Shown in pieces: positions 18,067 through 26,809 of a stretch of DNA of 64,000 nucleotides. Numbering within the stretch: the first letter of the stretch is position 1; each line of letters begins with the position of its first letter. The notes beneath the pieces were generated by a model. The model was not told the DNA's origin. It saw nothing but the letters and a program-made list of their open reading frames with translations, and did no database searches. The stretch spans positions 124,001 through 188,000 of the forward strand of contig NZ_WPZL01000004.1 in the NCBI RefSeq assembly GCF_013031245.1, given 5' to 3'. The position numbers and the translations under genes were made by a program. The stretch is from Ruegeria lacuscaerulensis. GTDB taxonomy: Bacteria > Pseudomonadota > Alphaproteobacteria > Rhodobacterales > Rhodobacteraceae.

Positions 18067-19895
18067 GGATTGCCGATCTCATAGATCCGTTCAAAAACAT
18101 CGAAACGCCCCCGCCGCAAACGCTGGGGGCGTTCATTCGCTGGTGCCTGTCCGGTGCGTGGCCGATGATATTTGTCGCGGCGACCTTTTCGGCAATGGCC
18201 GGCGCGATGGAGGCCGGGACGGCCTGGATGCTGGGTCTTGTGATTGATATGGCAACTGAGAGCGGGCCTCAGAACTTCCTGAGCGCCAACAATCTTTGGA
18301 TGGTCCTTGGCATGGCGGCGTTCTTCATGCTGCTGCGGCCAGTGTTCTTCGGTCTGTCAGCGTTTTCGAACAACTATGTTGTCATGCCCAACATCCCGCC
18401 TCTGGTTCTGGCCAAGCTGAACCGCTGGACGCTGGGCCAGTCTGTCACGTATTTCGACGATGATTTTGCTGGCCGGATCGCGCAGAAACAGATGCAGACC
18501 TCGAATGCTATGGCCTCGGTCGTGTCCGAAACGATCAGTGCGATTGTCTTTGCTCTAGCCTCGCTTCTGGGTTCGTTGCTTTTGTTAGGGTCTATTCATC
18601 CGCTGGTGATGCTGCCCTTTGCCGGCTGGCTGGTGGTGTATTTCCTGTTGATCTGTTGGTATTTGCCGCGCATCCGAAAGCGCTCGGCCGCGCGGGCCGG
18701 CGCGCGTGCGATGGTGTCGGGACAGGTGGTCGACACGATCACCAATATCAAAACCGTCAAGCTGTTCGCCCATTCTGATTTCGAGGATCAGGCCGCGCGG
18801 AACTCGATGGTCGATCTTCGGGAAAAGATGCTGGCCTTCGGCAAACTCTCTGCCAGTTTCCGCTTTGTCCTGATGGTGTTGGCAGGGGTTCTGCCGGTGC
18901 TTCTGTTGGGTGCGACGTTGCTATTATGGCAAGCGGGAACCGCGACTGCTGGTGACATCGTAGCCGCAGGTGCCGTCTCGATCCGCATCGCGCAGATGAC
19001 AGGCTGGGTCAGTTTCACGCTGATGGGCCTTTACGCCAATGTCGGCGAGGTTGAGAACGGCATGAAGACGCTGGCAAGGCGTGACCGGGTCGAGGATGCG
19101 GCCGATGCCGTCAATTTGTCCGTGACCATTGGACAGATCGATTTCGACCATGTCAGCTTTGCCTATGGCCGCGATATTGGCGGAGTGACCGACGTTAGCA
19201 TGACCGTTCATCCCGGTGAAAAGCTGGGCATAGTTGGTGCTTCGGGTGCGGGGAAGTCGACTTTGGTTTCGTTGCTGCTCAGACTCTATGACGGGGAAAG
19301 CGGCGCTATTCTCATTGACGGACAGGACGTGTCGCGGGTGACGCAAGACAGCCTGCGAAGCCAGATTGGCATGGTTACGCAGGAAACCGCGATGTTCAAC
19401 CGCTCAGCGCGTGAGAACATCCTGTACGGCCGACCCGATGCTTCGGAAGACCATATGATCGAGGCAGCGAAAAAGGCCGAGGCGCATGAGTTTATCCTCA
19501 GCCTTCAGGATGCCCATGGCCGCAAGGGTTATGACGCGCATCTTGGAGAGCGGGGCGTGAAACTCAGCGGCGGGCAGCGGCAGCGGATCGCTTTAGCCCG
19601 TGCCATTCTCAAGGACGCGCCGATTCTGGTTCTGGACGAGGCCACATCGGCGCTGGATTCCGAAGTTGAGGCCTCGATCCAGACCGCGCTGCACCGGGTG
19701 ATGCAGGGCAAGACGGTGCTGGCGATTGCGCACCGTCTGTCCACGCTCAGCGAGATGGACCGGATCATCGTGCTGGATCAGGGTCGTATCGTGGAAACCG
19801 GCACACATGACGCGCTGCTAAAGCAAGGTGGGCTGTACGCGCGGTTCTGGCATCGCCAGTCGGGCGGGTTCATTCAGGCAGAAGCTGCGGAATAA
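18063..19895 (+). CDS. ABC exporter, fused membrane and ATPase domains (second of tandem pair)
   Basis: The 610-residue paralogue has the same layout as the preceding gene, including Walker A GASGAGKST, LSGGQRQRIALARAIL, ILVLDEATSALDSE and AIAHRLST. Even the start region (FKNIETPPPQTLGAFIRW) and the end (FWHRQSGGFIQAEAAE against FWARQSGGFLNTEAAE) match, so they arose by tandem duplication. In most heterodimeric exporters one ATP site is degenerate; here neither is. Substrate and direction beyond export cannot be inferred. Confidence 0.93.
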   Translation: MRIADLIDPFKNIETPPPQTLGAFIRWCLSGAWPMIFVAATFSAMAGAMEAGTAWMLGLVIDMATESGPQNFLSANNLWMVLGMAAFFMLLRPVFFGLSAFSNNYVVMPNIPPLVLAKLNRWTLGQSVTYFDDDFAGRIAQKQMQTSNAMASVVSETISAIVFALASLLGSLLLLGSIHPLVMLPFAGWLVVYFLLICWYLPRIRKRSAARAGARAMVSGQVVDTITNIKTVKLFAHSDFEDQAARNSMVDLREKMLAFGKLSASFRFVLMVLAGVLPVLLLGATLLLWQAGTATAGDIVAAGAVSIRIAQMTGWVSFTLMGLYANVGEVENGMKTLARRDRVEDAADAVNLSVTIGQIDFDHVSFAYGRDIGGVTDVSMTVHPGEKLGIVGASGAGKSTLVSLLLRLYDGESGAILIDGQDVSRVTQDSLRSQIGMVTQETAMFNRSARENILYGRPDASEDHMIEAAKKAEAHEFILSLQDAHGRKGYDAHLGERGVKLSGGQRQRIALARAILKDAPILVLDEATSALDSEVEASIQTALHRVMQGKTVLAIAHRLSTLSEMDRIIVLDQGRIVETGTHDALLKQGGLYARFWHRQSGGFIQAEAAE

Positions 19896-19934
19896 GGCTT
19901 TTGTTGCGTGCAAAGCCCCGGTATCAGGCCCCAC

Positions 19935-21164
19935 ATGACGCAGCAGTTCACTATAACTCGCCTTGGCCATCAGGGCGACGGCATTGCCGAAGGCCCCGTT
20001 TACGCGCCGCGCACCCTACCGGGTGAAGTAGTCAGCGGGACACTGGTGGGTCAGCTTCTGACGGATATCCGGGTGGAGACGCCCTCGGACAATCGGGTAA
20101 AAGCACCGTGCCGCCATTACAAGGCTTGCGGCGGATGCCAGTTGCAGCACGCCGCGGATGAGTTTGTCGCTGACTGGAAGGTCGGTGTGGTGCGCAATGC
20201 GTTGGCCGCGCAGGGTTTGGAGGCGGTGATGCGCCCGATCCACACTTCGCCGGAACAGTCTCGCCGCCGCGCCACCATCGCGGTGCGGCGGACCAAGAAA
20301 GGCACGCTGGCCGGGTTTCACGGCCGAGCTTCGGACACGATCACCGAAATTCCAGATTGCCGACTGTTGGACCCCAAGCTGATTGACGCCATTCCTGTCG
20401 CCGAAGCTTTGGCTGTTCTGGGTGGCAGCCGCAAGGGCGTGCTGGCGGTAACACTGACCCTGTCCGAAGGCGGGCTGGATGTGGCTGTCAAAGGCGGCAA
20501 ACCGCTGGATGGGCCGCTGGAACTGGCCCTGGCGCAGGCTACCGAAAAGCATGGCCTGGCACGGCTCAGCTGGGATGGCGAGGTGATCGCCATGCGCCAG
20601 CCGCCGGTTCAGAGGTTCGGCACGGCCGAGGTTGTTCCGCCGTCGGGGGCCTTCCTTCAGGCCACAAAAGACGGAGAACAGGCTCTGTTACAGGCCGTTT
20701 TGCAGGCCACAGAGGGCGCAAAGCGGGTTGCCGACCTGTTTGCGGGCAGCGGCACCTTCTCTCTGCCTCTGGCTCAAACTGCCGAGGTTCATGCGGTGGA
20801 AGGAGAGGCCGCGATGACGCAGGCGCTGGATCAGGGCTGGCGCAGGGCACAGGGGCTCAAGCGGGTCACGACCGAGGCGCGCGATCTGTTCCGTCGCCCG
20901 CTGTTGCCGGACGAGATGAGATCCTTTGACGCCGTGGTGATCGACCCGCCGCGCGCCGGGGCCGAGGCGCAGGTGGTGGAACTGGCGCAGGCACTGCGCC
21001 CGGTGATTGCTTATGTATCCTGCAACCCGGTCACGTTCGCGAGGGACGCAAAAACACTCGTTAATGCGGGATACACCCTTGAATGGGTACAGGTGGTTGA
21101 CCAATTTCGATGGTCGTCACACACCGAACTTGCCGCGCGGTTCACGCTGAACCCATCAACCTGA
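19935..21164 (+). CDS. TrmA/RlmD-family 23S rRNA or tRNA (uracil-C5)-methyltransferase
   Basis: This enzyme methylates uracil C5 in rRNA or tRNA using SAM. The 409-residue protein has a small N-terminal TRAM-like domain (FTITRLGHQGDGIAEG), then an iron-sulfur cysteine cluster CRHYKACGGCQLQH (near 57-70), a SAM-binding ADLFAGSGTFSLPLA, and the catalytic VIDPPRAGAEAQV and SCNPVTFARDA, where the Cys is the nucleophile. ATG at 19935 starts at MTQQFTITRLG. RlmD, RlmC and TrmA are hard to tell apart by eye. The sodium channel gene follows by 15 bases. Confidence 0.9.
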   Translation: MTQQFTITRLGHQGDGIAEGPVYAPRTLPGEVVSGTLVGQLLTDIRVETPSDNRVKAPCRHYKACGGCQLQHAADEFVADWKVGVVRNALAAQGLEAVMRPIHTSPEQSRRRATIAVRRTKKGTLAGFHGRASDTITEIPDCRLLDPKLIDAIPVAEALAVLGGSRKGVLAVTLTLSEGGLDVAVKGGKPLDGPLELALAQATEKHGLARLSWDGEVIAMRQPPVQRFGTAEVVPPSGAFLQATKDGEQALLQAVLQATEGAKRVADLFAGSGTFSLPLAQTAEVHAVEGEAAMTQALDQGWRRAQGLKRVTTEARDLFRRPLLPDEMRSFDAVVIDPPRAGAEAQVVELAQALRPVIAYVSCNPVTFARDAKTLVNAGYTLEWVQVVDQFRWSSHTELAARFTLNPST

Positions 21165-21179
21165 CAGGAGACCACCCGA

Positions 21180-21965
21180 ATGGTGATCACCCAGCGCCTG
21201 CTGACAGTTATCGAAGCTCCGTCCTTTGGGCGATTCATCACCGGTGTCATCATCTTCAACGCTGTGCTTCTGGGCATGGAGACCTCGCCTTCCCTGATGG
21301 AAAGCATGGGCCCCTTGATCGTGACGCTGGACAGTCTCTGCCTCGCGATCTTCGTGGTTGAGATTGGGATGAAACTGATCGCCACCGGGCGCAGGTTTTT
21401 CACCAATGGCTGGAACGTGTTTGATTTCGTGATCGTCGGTATCGCGCTGGTGCCGGGCGGTGCGGGGCTGTCGGTCCTGCGGGCACTGCGAATTCTGCGG
21501 GTCTTGCGGGTCATCTCTGTCGCGCCGCGCCTCCGCCGCGTGGTCGAGGGCTTTATCTCGGCCCTGCCGGGCATGGCCAGCGTGTTCCTGCTGATGGCGA
21601 TCCTGTTCTATATCGGTGCGGTGATCTCGACCAAGCTGTTCTCGCAATCCTTCCCGGACTGGTTCGGCGATCTGGGTCTCTCGGCCTATACGCTGTTCCA
21701 GATCATGACGCTGGAAAGCTGGTCTATGGGCATCGTGCGCCCGGTGATGGAGGTCTACCCCTATGCCTGGCTGTTCTTTGTGCCCTTTATCATGGTCACC
21801 ACTTTTGCGGTGGTGAACCTGCTGGTCGGTCTGATCGTGAACTCGATGCAGGACGCGCACCATGCCGAGGACGAAGTTAAAACCGACGCTTACCGTGACG
21901 AAGTGCTTGAGCGGCTCGAGTCCATCGAACGCCGCTTGGTTGAGCAGTCGCACATCAAAAAGTGA
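21180..21965 (+). CDS. Bacterial voltage-gated sodium channel (NavBac family)
   Basis: This 261-residue protein is a single six-helix channel subunit that assembles as a homotetramer in the inner membrane. The voltage sensor S4 carries arginines at every third position (R101, R104, R107, R110 in LRALRILRVLRVISV). The pore loop holds the sodium-selectivity filter TLESWS at 177-182, and the pore helix S6 is VTTFAVVNLLVGLIVNSMQ. A charged C-terminal helix (YRDEVLERLESIERRLVEQ) is the tetramerising coiled coil. A strong AGGAG site precedes the ATG. S4 begins with an arginine-poor GGAGLS segment. The filter matches the channel described from Silicibacter pomeroyi. Confidence 0.94.
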   Translation: MVITQRLLTVIEAPSFGRFITGVIIFNAVLLGMETSPSLMESMGPLIVTLDSLCLAIFVVEIGMKLIATGRRFFTNGWNVFDFVIVGIALVPGGAGLSVLRALRILRVLRVISVAPRLRRVVEGFISALPGMASVFLLMAILFYIGAVISTKLFSQSFPDWFGDLGLSAYTLFQIMTLESWSMGIVRPVMEVYPYAWLFFVPFIMVTTFAVVNLLVGLIVNSMQDAHHAEDEVKTDAYRDEVLERLESIERRLVEQSHIKK

Positions 21966-22025
21966 TTTCAGTTTTTCGGTTTTCTGGCATAATCGTAAAA
22001 AAAAGAGCAGTAGCAGGCAGTGAAC

Positions 22026-22544
22026 ATGGATCGTCGAGCATTTGGATTGGGCGCTATGGCAACGCTGAGCCTTTCGGCTTGTGCCTCGGCCAGCCCAAGA
22101 TTTCTGACATATGATGGGCCCGAAGTGACCTCATTGGTCATCAACAAGGGCGCGCGGAAGCTTTATCTTCTGCATAACCAACACGTCCTCAAGGAATACA
22201 AGGTCGATCTGGGCTTTGCGCCCGATGGTACCAAGACCAAGCGCGGCGATGGCCGCACGCCCGAAGGCAGCTATCTGATCGACCGGCGCAACCCGAACAG
22301 CCGCTATCACCTGTCGCTGGGGATTTCATACCCGAACTCGAAAGACATCGCGCTGGCCAAGGCGGCCGGTGTTGATCCGGGTGGTGACATTTTCATTCAC
22401 GGGCAACCTAAAAAACGGTCGGAACTGAAACGGGCCAAAAGAACGCAGGATTGGACTGCTGGCTGTATCGCCGTCAAGAATGAAGAGATTGAGGAAATCT
22501 ATGCGATGGTGAACGAAGGAACACTGATTACCCTTCGCCCGTAA
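22026..22544 (+). CDS. L,D-transpeptidase (YkuD domain), probable Tat-exported lipoprotein
   Basis: YkuD enzymes form 3-3 cross-links in peptidoglycan or attach proteins to it. The 172-residue product begins MDRRAFGLGAMATLSLSAC: a twin-arginine start followed by a lipobox LSAC with Cys19, suggesting Tat export and lipidation. The domain shows the catalytic His in GGDIFIHGQP (His125) and the nucleophile in WTAGCIAV (Cys147), replacing the usual SHGC. ATG at 22026 is preferred to the GTG at 22020. The last 17 bases overlap the end of the convergent sulfotransferase gene. Confidence 0.88.
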   Translation: MDRRAFGLGAMATLSLSACASASPRFLTYDGPEVTSLVINKGARKLYLLHNQHVLKEYKVDLGFAPDGTKTKRGDGRTPEGSYLIDRRNPNSRYHLSLGISYPNSKDIALAKAAGVDPGGDIFIHGQPKKRSELKRAKRTQDWTAGCIAVKNEEIEEIYAMVNEGTLITLRP

Positions 22545-23973
22545 TCGGTTTCCAGTTGGCAAACCCGAATTGCAAGTAATCGCGCTGGTAGGCGTCTACT
22601 GCCAGCGACTCGAGCTTGCTGTCGTAAATGTCATTCAGATTAAACGGCACGTCCGGCGCGCTGGATTCAGGCGTGGGCGGGGTTTCATGGCCTATCCGTC
22701 GGGCCAGATCGGGCAGGGCCGACGCAATCTCGTCTTCACGCAGAATAAGGTCGGGCAGGGCGAATGAGGCCATCCCCTCAAGCACCTGGGCCTGACTGCA
22801 CCACACTCCATCCACCCGTACAGGTGTCTGCCCGGCCAGGTTTTGGCGCAGGAAAGTCAGAAAGGCCGAGAAGGCCTCATAATGCTGTTCAGCCGGGTAA
22901 TTGTCTTTACGCAATTGACCGGGGATCGGAATTTTGAACCGGTTGCGCAGCATGTTTCGGATTTTCAGATAAGCACCGGGTTCCGCGCTAAGGATATAGG
23001 AGCAAAACGCAGTATGCGCCCGCGCCAGGGGGTGGCGCAGGACCGTGAATTTCCGGTGCCCGGGGTGCGCCTGCAACCATCGCCGTGTTTGCTTCCGGTT
23101 CTGATTGGTGATCAACCCGTCGCTGCCGACAGCATCAAGATCCGCCAGCCATCGGGTCACCGGGGTCTCGACCCCTCCGCGTACCGGCAGATACATCAGC
23201 GGAGTTTCAGGCGCGGCAATGTAGTTTCCGATCGCTGGTCCGCGCCGGGGTTCAAAACTCGGCGCATGATGCAGATTGAAACTGTCGATCCGGGACAGGG
23301 CCTGTTCCATTTCCCCGGGGTTTGTCACTTTGGACAGTGCGGGTTCGGGGTTCTGTGGCTTGAGCGTATCATCGATTGTCGACAGCCGTCCCGAGACGCC
23401 CAGCCACGCCGCCAGACCGTTCAGTGTGTCCAGACGGTTCAGATCGTCGTAGGCGATGAAAAATGCAGCTTGCCCGGATGCCTGAAGCTGGTGCAGCAGA
23501 AGCAGTTGAAACTCCTGCTGTTGGTCCAGATACTTTTCAAACTCCTGTCCGTCGAATTCGATCTGTGCCTCGCGGCGGCGTTTGATGTTTTTCAACTGCC
23601 ACTGCTTGGTTTCCCGCGCGATATTCAACGATATGTAGCTGTCCAGCGGGTTGCGCGTCAGGATAATCTTGGCGCAGCGGGGATCGGTCAAAGCAGGCTC
23701 CAACACACGAGGATCATGCCCCTGAAAAAATCGAAACCCGTTCAGTTCACCTGGAGCGGATTTGATTGCCTGAACAAGGTTTAACGGGTCGCTGTCCCGG
23801 TCTTCCAGCGATATGCCCATCAGGCTTTCGGATTTGAGCCGGCCAATGAAATGGGGATTGAATGCCTCGCCGTGGCAGGTGACGCCGTCAAGCGCATTCA
23901 GATTTGTCTCAAGCAGATTCGAACCGGTGCGCATGGCCGCGAGAACGATGAAATAGTCGAATTTGGCAGTCAT
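22528..23973 (-). CDS. Large sulfotransferase with two sulfotransferase-like halves
   Basis: Sulfotransferases move sulfate from PAPS to a sugar or other acceptor. The N-terminal half (1-235) has the PAPS loop AAMRTGSNLLE (12-22) and a 3'-phosphate site LTRNPLDSYISL (105-116), like Stf0/NodH enzymes. The second half repeats the theme with MYLPVRGGVETPVTRWL (260-276), a possible degenerate PAPS loop, and VLRHPLARAHTAFCSY (311-326), which resembles the 3'-phosphate site of the Sulfotransfer_2 family. At 481 residues it is nearly double a single domain. It is the last gene of a seven-gene operon that begins with cysQ. The acceptor is probably a glycan given its neighbours; this is inference. Confidence 0.85.
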   Translation of the reverse strand: MTAKFDYFIVLAAMRTGSNLLETNLNALDGVTCHGEAFNPHFIGRLKSESLMGISLEDRDSDPLNLVQAIKSAPGELNGFRFFQGHDPRVLEPALTDPRCAKIILTRNPLDSYISLNIARETKQWQLKNIKRRREAQIEFDGQEFEKYLDQQQEFQLLLLHQLQASGQAAFFIAYDDLNRLDTLNGLAAWLGVSGRLSTIDDTLKPQNPEPALSKVTNPGEMEQALSRIDSFNLHHAPSFEPRRGPAIGNYIAAPETPLMYLPVRGGVETPVTRWLADLDAVGSDGLITNQNRKQTRRWLQAHPGHRKFTVLRHPLARAHTAFCSYILSAEPGAYLKIRNMLRNRFKIPIPGQLRKDNYPAEQHYEAFSAFLTFLRQNLAGQTPVRVDGVWCSQAQVLEGMASFALPDLILREDEIASALPDLARRIGHETPPTPESSAPDVPFNLNDIYDSKLESLAVDAYQRDYLQFGFANWKPITGEG

Positions 23974-23979
23974 GTTAGG

Positions 23980-25680
23980 TTACCGCACCAGATAGGGTTT
24001 GTGGAACGGTCTGACCTGTGCGCCGAATACATCGTCAACCGGGAAATCTCCCATCATATAGGGATGCATGCCCTGGTTCTTGAGGTTCTGCAAAAATTGC
24101 CCAAAACCCGACAGATCCACCATCACCGGCGCTTCGGTCAGGTGGCTGGCATGGGTGGTGCCGATTTCCTCGATTACCGTCTGCAGAGGCTCCATCGGAG
24201 ATTCCACGAAATCTGCCAGCGACCATTTGCGTACCCGTGCTTTGGTCCAGACAGAATCCAGAACCTCAAGCTGTTTGGTTTCGATCTGTTGCAGGCGAGC
24301 GGCCTCGTTCCGGATGTCGGCAAAATTCATGTTCGACCGGAACAGCGGAATCGCCCAGGCTCCGGTAATGACCGAGATCTGCGCATTCTTGTCCCGCGCC
24401 AGAAACCAGTTGATTTTTTGGGTATCTCCGGGTCCGAACTGAAAACACTGTCGTTCCCCACGGGTGTTCCAGATCAAGTTCGAGACAAAAGCGGTGGGAT
24501 TGTAATCCCGTAAGACCGCGCAGTCACTGAGTGCGCCGTTGATGATCTTTTCGCCACCGGCAAACTCGGCACGCTCCGGCCCGAACAGATGCCCGTGAAC
24601 CCGCGCGCCCGTGGTGTCGGCCAGCCAGAGTTCAAAATCATCGAACAGTTCGGTAAAGCCCTGGAACACGGAATAGGGAAAGGAGGTCAGCCCGTTCTCA
24701 CTGCCGTGACGGGGAAACCGGCTTTGCATATACAGGCCGTCGCGTCCTCTGGTTCGCCGTTCCACAGCCTTTGAGAACACCCGGTCAATCTTGCCCGGAT
24801 TGGGCTCGGCCGGTTTCAAAGCGCCGTTCTGATCGGTCAGGAAGGATTGATACAACCGTTCGGCGCGCGGCCAGACTTTACGGGCGACGAAACAGTCGGA
24901 CCTGCGCAAAAGCTGCAAATGGTCGTCGTAAAAAATGTGCGGACGCCCCTGGTAATCGAATTTGGACAGGGTCAGCGACCGGCTTTCGATATGGGTGGAA
25001 TAGAGCCGCGCCAGCGTCTGGAAATAGCTTTCATCCGGGATCCAGACCCGCCGGAAATAACGGTCATAGGTCTTGCGCCTGGGGTCCTGCAGAATCGCGG
25101 ACAGGGTCTGGCGTGTCAGGCACCACCACTGGCTGCCCATATGCGGCACCAGCCCATCCGGGATGCGACGGCGCAGACCGATGGCGCGCTGCAACTTCAC
25201 ATAGGCATCGAACAATTTGCGGTTCTTGCGCCACGAAAACGGAAACCGCAGGGTGAAACGTTCCTGATCCAGCCCGCCGATGGTCCAGCTGACATCGGCG
25301 GTGGTGGCGCTTTCGATGAAATCGACACGCGGCCGCTCCGAGAGATAGTCGATCAGCTCATCCACAGGCCGCAGGGGCAGGCACGCGCCCGAGGATAAAT
25401 AGACGTGATGCACATTCGGGAAGGCGTCAAGCATCAGCTCGGCCGCGGATTGCGACGCCTCCACGATCCCCCAACCACCCCATTCGCAGGTGTGACGTTC
25501 GGAAAACCGGATCAGCGGATCGTCTTTGCACGCAGCAACAAAACGGGAATAGACCTGATCCGGCACCTTGCGGTCCACATGGATCACCACCGGGCAGCCT
25601 GACGCTGTCCAGTGGCGCGCGACCTGCTCGGCGCGGTGCAGCGCGGTGTGAACCAGCATGATGATGCCAAGGCTGCTCAT
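23980..25680 (-). CDS. GT14-type (core-2/I-branching) glycosyltransferase with C-terminal extra domain
   Basis: The first 290 or so residues match the core-2 GlcNAc-transferase/xylosyltransferase fold: IIMLVHTALHRAEQVARHW, VVIHVDRKV, VYLSSGACLPLRP, GSQWWCLTRQTL and WIPDESYFQTLA. The last 270 residues form a second domain of unknown function seen attached to such enzymes in Rhodobacteraceae (DUF5927-like, from memory). It contains no motif I recognise. The product is 566 residues with no membrane segment. Its start overlaps the preceding gene stop by four bases and the sulfotransferase follows after six bases. Whether it transfers xylose or GlcNAc cannot be said. Confidence 0.85.
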   Translation of the reverse strand: MSSLGIIMLVHTALHRAEQVARHWTASGCPVVIHVDRKVPDQVYSRFVAACKDDPLIRFSERHTCEWGGWGIVEASQSAAELMLDAFPNVHHVYLSSGACLPLRPVDELIDYLSERPRVDFIESATTADVSWTIGGLDQERFTLRFPFSWRKNRKLFDAYVKLQRAIGLRRRIPDGLVPHMGSQWWCLTRQTLSAILQDPRRKTYDRYFRRVWIPDESYFQTLARLYSTHIESRSLTLSKFDYQGRPHIFYDDHLQLLRRSDCFVARKVWPRAERLYQSFLTDQNGALKPAEPNPGKIDRVFSKAVERRTRGRDGLYMQSRFPRHGSENGLTSFPYSVFQGFTELFDDFELWLADTTGARVHGHLFGPERAEFAGGEKIINGALSDCAVLRDYNPTAFVSNLIWNTRGERQCFQFGPGDTQKINWFLARDKNAQISVITGAWAIPLFRSNMNFADIRNEAARLQQIETKQLEVLDSVWTKARVRKWSLADFVESPMEPLQTVIEEIGTTHASHLTEAPVMVDLSGFGQFLQNLKNQGMHPYMMGDFPVDDVFGAQVRPFHKPYLVR

Positions 25681-26699
25681 GCCCAGTTGCCTTTCGACAT
25701 GAGACCCAGAATTTCAAGCTGCCGCCAGTTGATGTATTTTTCCGATTTATCGCACCAGAACACAGGCTTGTCCTGCAGCCGTTCGGCGTAGGCGCGATAC
25801 TCGCCTGACCGCCGGTAATGCTGGCCGCGCTCCAGCTCTTCGCGGGCTTTGTCGCCCAGCGTGTTGATCAGCTTGGCATGCAGCAGCGCTCCACTGGTCT
25901 TTTCACCGCCCCATTCGTCATAAACCTGGTTCAATCCACGCGGCAGCAGCGAATGTGTCGAGCTGACATAGACATAGCGCCTGTCCCATTTCACCAGTGG
26001 AATCTTGTTCAGCGCCGGCGCCTGAGAAGGATTGTCGCCAAAGAAAACCCGTGCTCGTGGCCCGCCCTGAATCCACAGGTTTTTGTAATCCGGGTTCTTG
26101 GTGATCATGTAATTGCCAGCATCGAACCAGCGGGCGATCTGGAACGGGTCCTGCCCCTCGCGGTAAACCTGGGCGTCAACCGGGCCCTGCGGGTACATGT
26201 CGATCAGCATGGCGCCGAAGCTGCGCACGGCGCAGCCGTCCAGCCAATCTGTCAGGGCGCGGATCGGACGGGTATCGCAGAAGGGGTAAATAAAGAACTC
26301 ATCCGGATCGACCGTCAGAATCCAGTGATTATGGGCATATTTTCGCAACAGGTAATTCGACCAGTCCAACCCGAACGAAGCCCGTTTGTAACTTGCATCG
26401 GCTAGCCAAAGCGACACATCAGGTTGGTTTTCCAGGAACTCGCAAGTGCCGTCATCGCTGTCATTGTCGACGAACAGAAAGTGATCGACGCCCAGCTTGC
26501 GGTAGTATTCAAGGAAAAAGGGCAGGCGTATCTTTTCGTTTCGCACCACACTCATCAACAGGATGTCATGGCGTCGAATTTTGGTTGTTCTGTCAGCGAC
26601 GGGCGTCAATTCCCGTCTTTTACGCAGACAGCGCATAAGGCGACGCTTGCGCCGCAACCTCATCCGATATGAATCCAACAGGCTCACGCGTCTGCTCAA
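25677..26699 (-). CDS. Glycosyltransferase, GT2/GT92-like (paralogue 1)
   Basis: The 340-residue protein has the nucleotide-sugar fold of GT92/GT2 enzymes: LLMSVVRNEKIRLPFFLEYY, HFLFVDNDSDDGT and the metal-binding TVDPDEFFIYP, with the DPD triad. The N-terminus is strikingly basic (RMRLRRKRRLMRCLRKRREL), which could hold it at the inner membrane surface. It resembles the gene just upstream along its whole length, so the pair is a duplication. The last codons overlap the GT14 gene start. The donor sugar is unknown. Confidence 0.85.
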   Translation of the reverse strand: MSRRVSLLDSYRMRLRRKRRLMRCLRKRRELTPVADRTTKIRRHDILLMSVVRNEKIRLPFFLEYYRKLGVDHFLFVDNDSDDGTCEFLENQPDVSLWLADASYKRASFGLDWSNYLLRKYAHNHWILTVDPDEFFIYPFCDTRPIRALTDWLDGCAVRSFGAMLIDMYPQGPVDAQVYREGQDPFQIARWFDAGNYMITKNPDYKNLWIQGGPRARVFFGDNPSQAPALNKIPLVKWDRRYVYVSSTHSLLPRGLNQVYDEWGGEKTSGALLHAKLINTLGDKAREELERGQHYRRSGEYRAYAERLQDKPVFWCDKSEKYINWRQLEILGLMSKGNWA

Positions 26700-26720
26700 C
26701 CTTTTTTGTTACGCGAGCAT

Positions 26721-26755
26721 GCCCGGGGGCTGGACGATCCAGAGTGGTGCCGGGC
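26721..26755. other. Nested inverted repeat between the two glycosyltransferase genes
   Basis: The outer arms GCCCGG (26721-26726) and CCGGGC (26750-26755) enclose an inner CTGGA-CGA-TCCAG hairpin (26730-26742). The 110-base gap is the largest inside this operon. There is no T run on the downstream side in the direction of transcription, so it is more likely an RNA-stability or processing structure than a terminator. Confidence 0.4.
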
Positions 26756-26809
26756 AATTGCCGTTTTATGCCATCTTTGCATCTTTCGAAGCAACGGCTT
26801 TAAAATTGG

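Noticed and set aside
26700..26809. Terminator between the two GT92-like genes
   Set aside because: The hairpin is present but no T run follows it in the direction of transcription, and both flanking genes are part of one operon.
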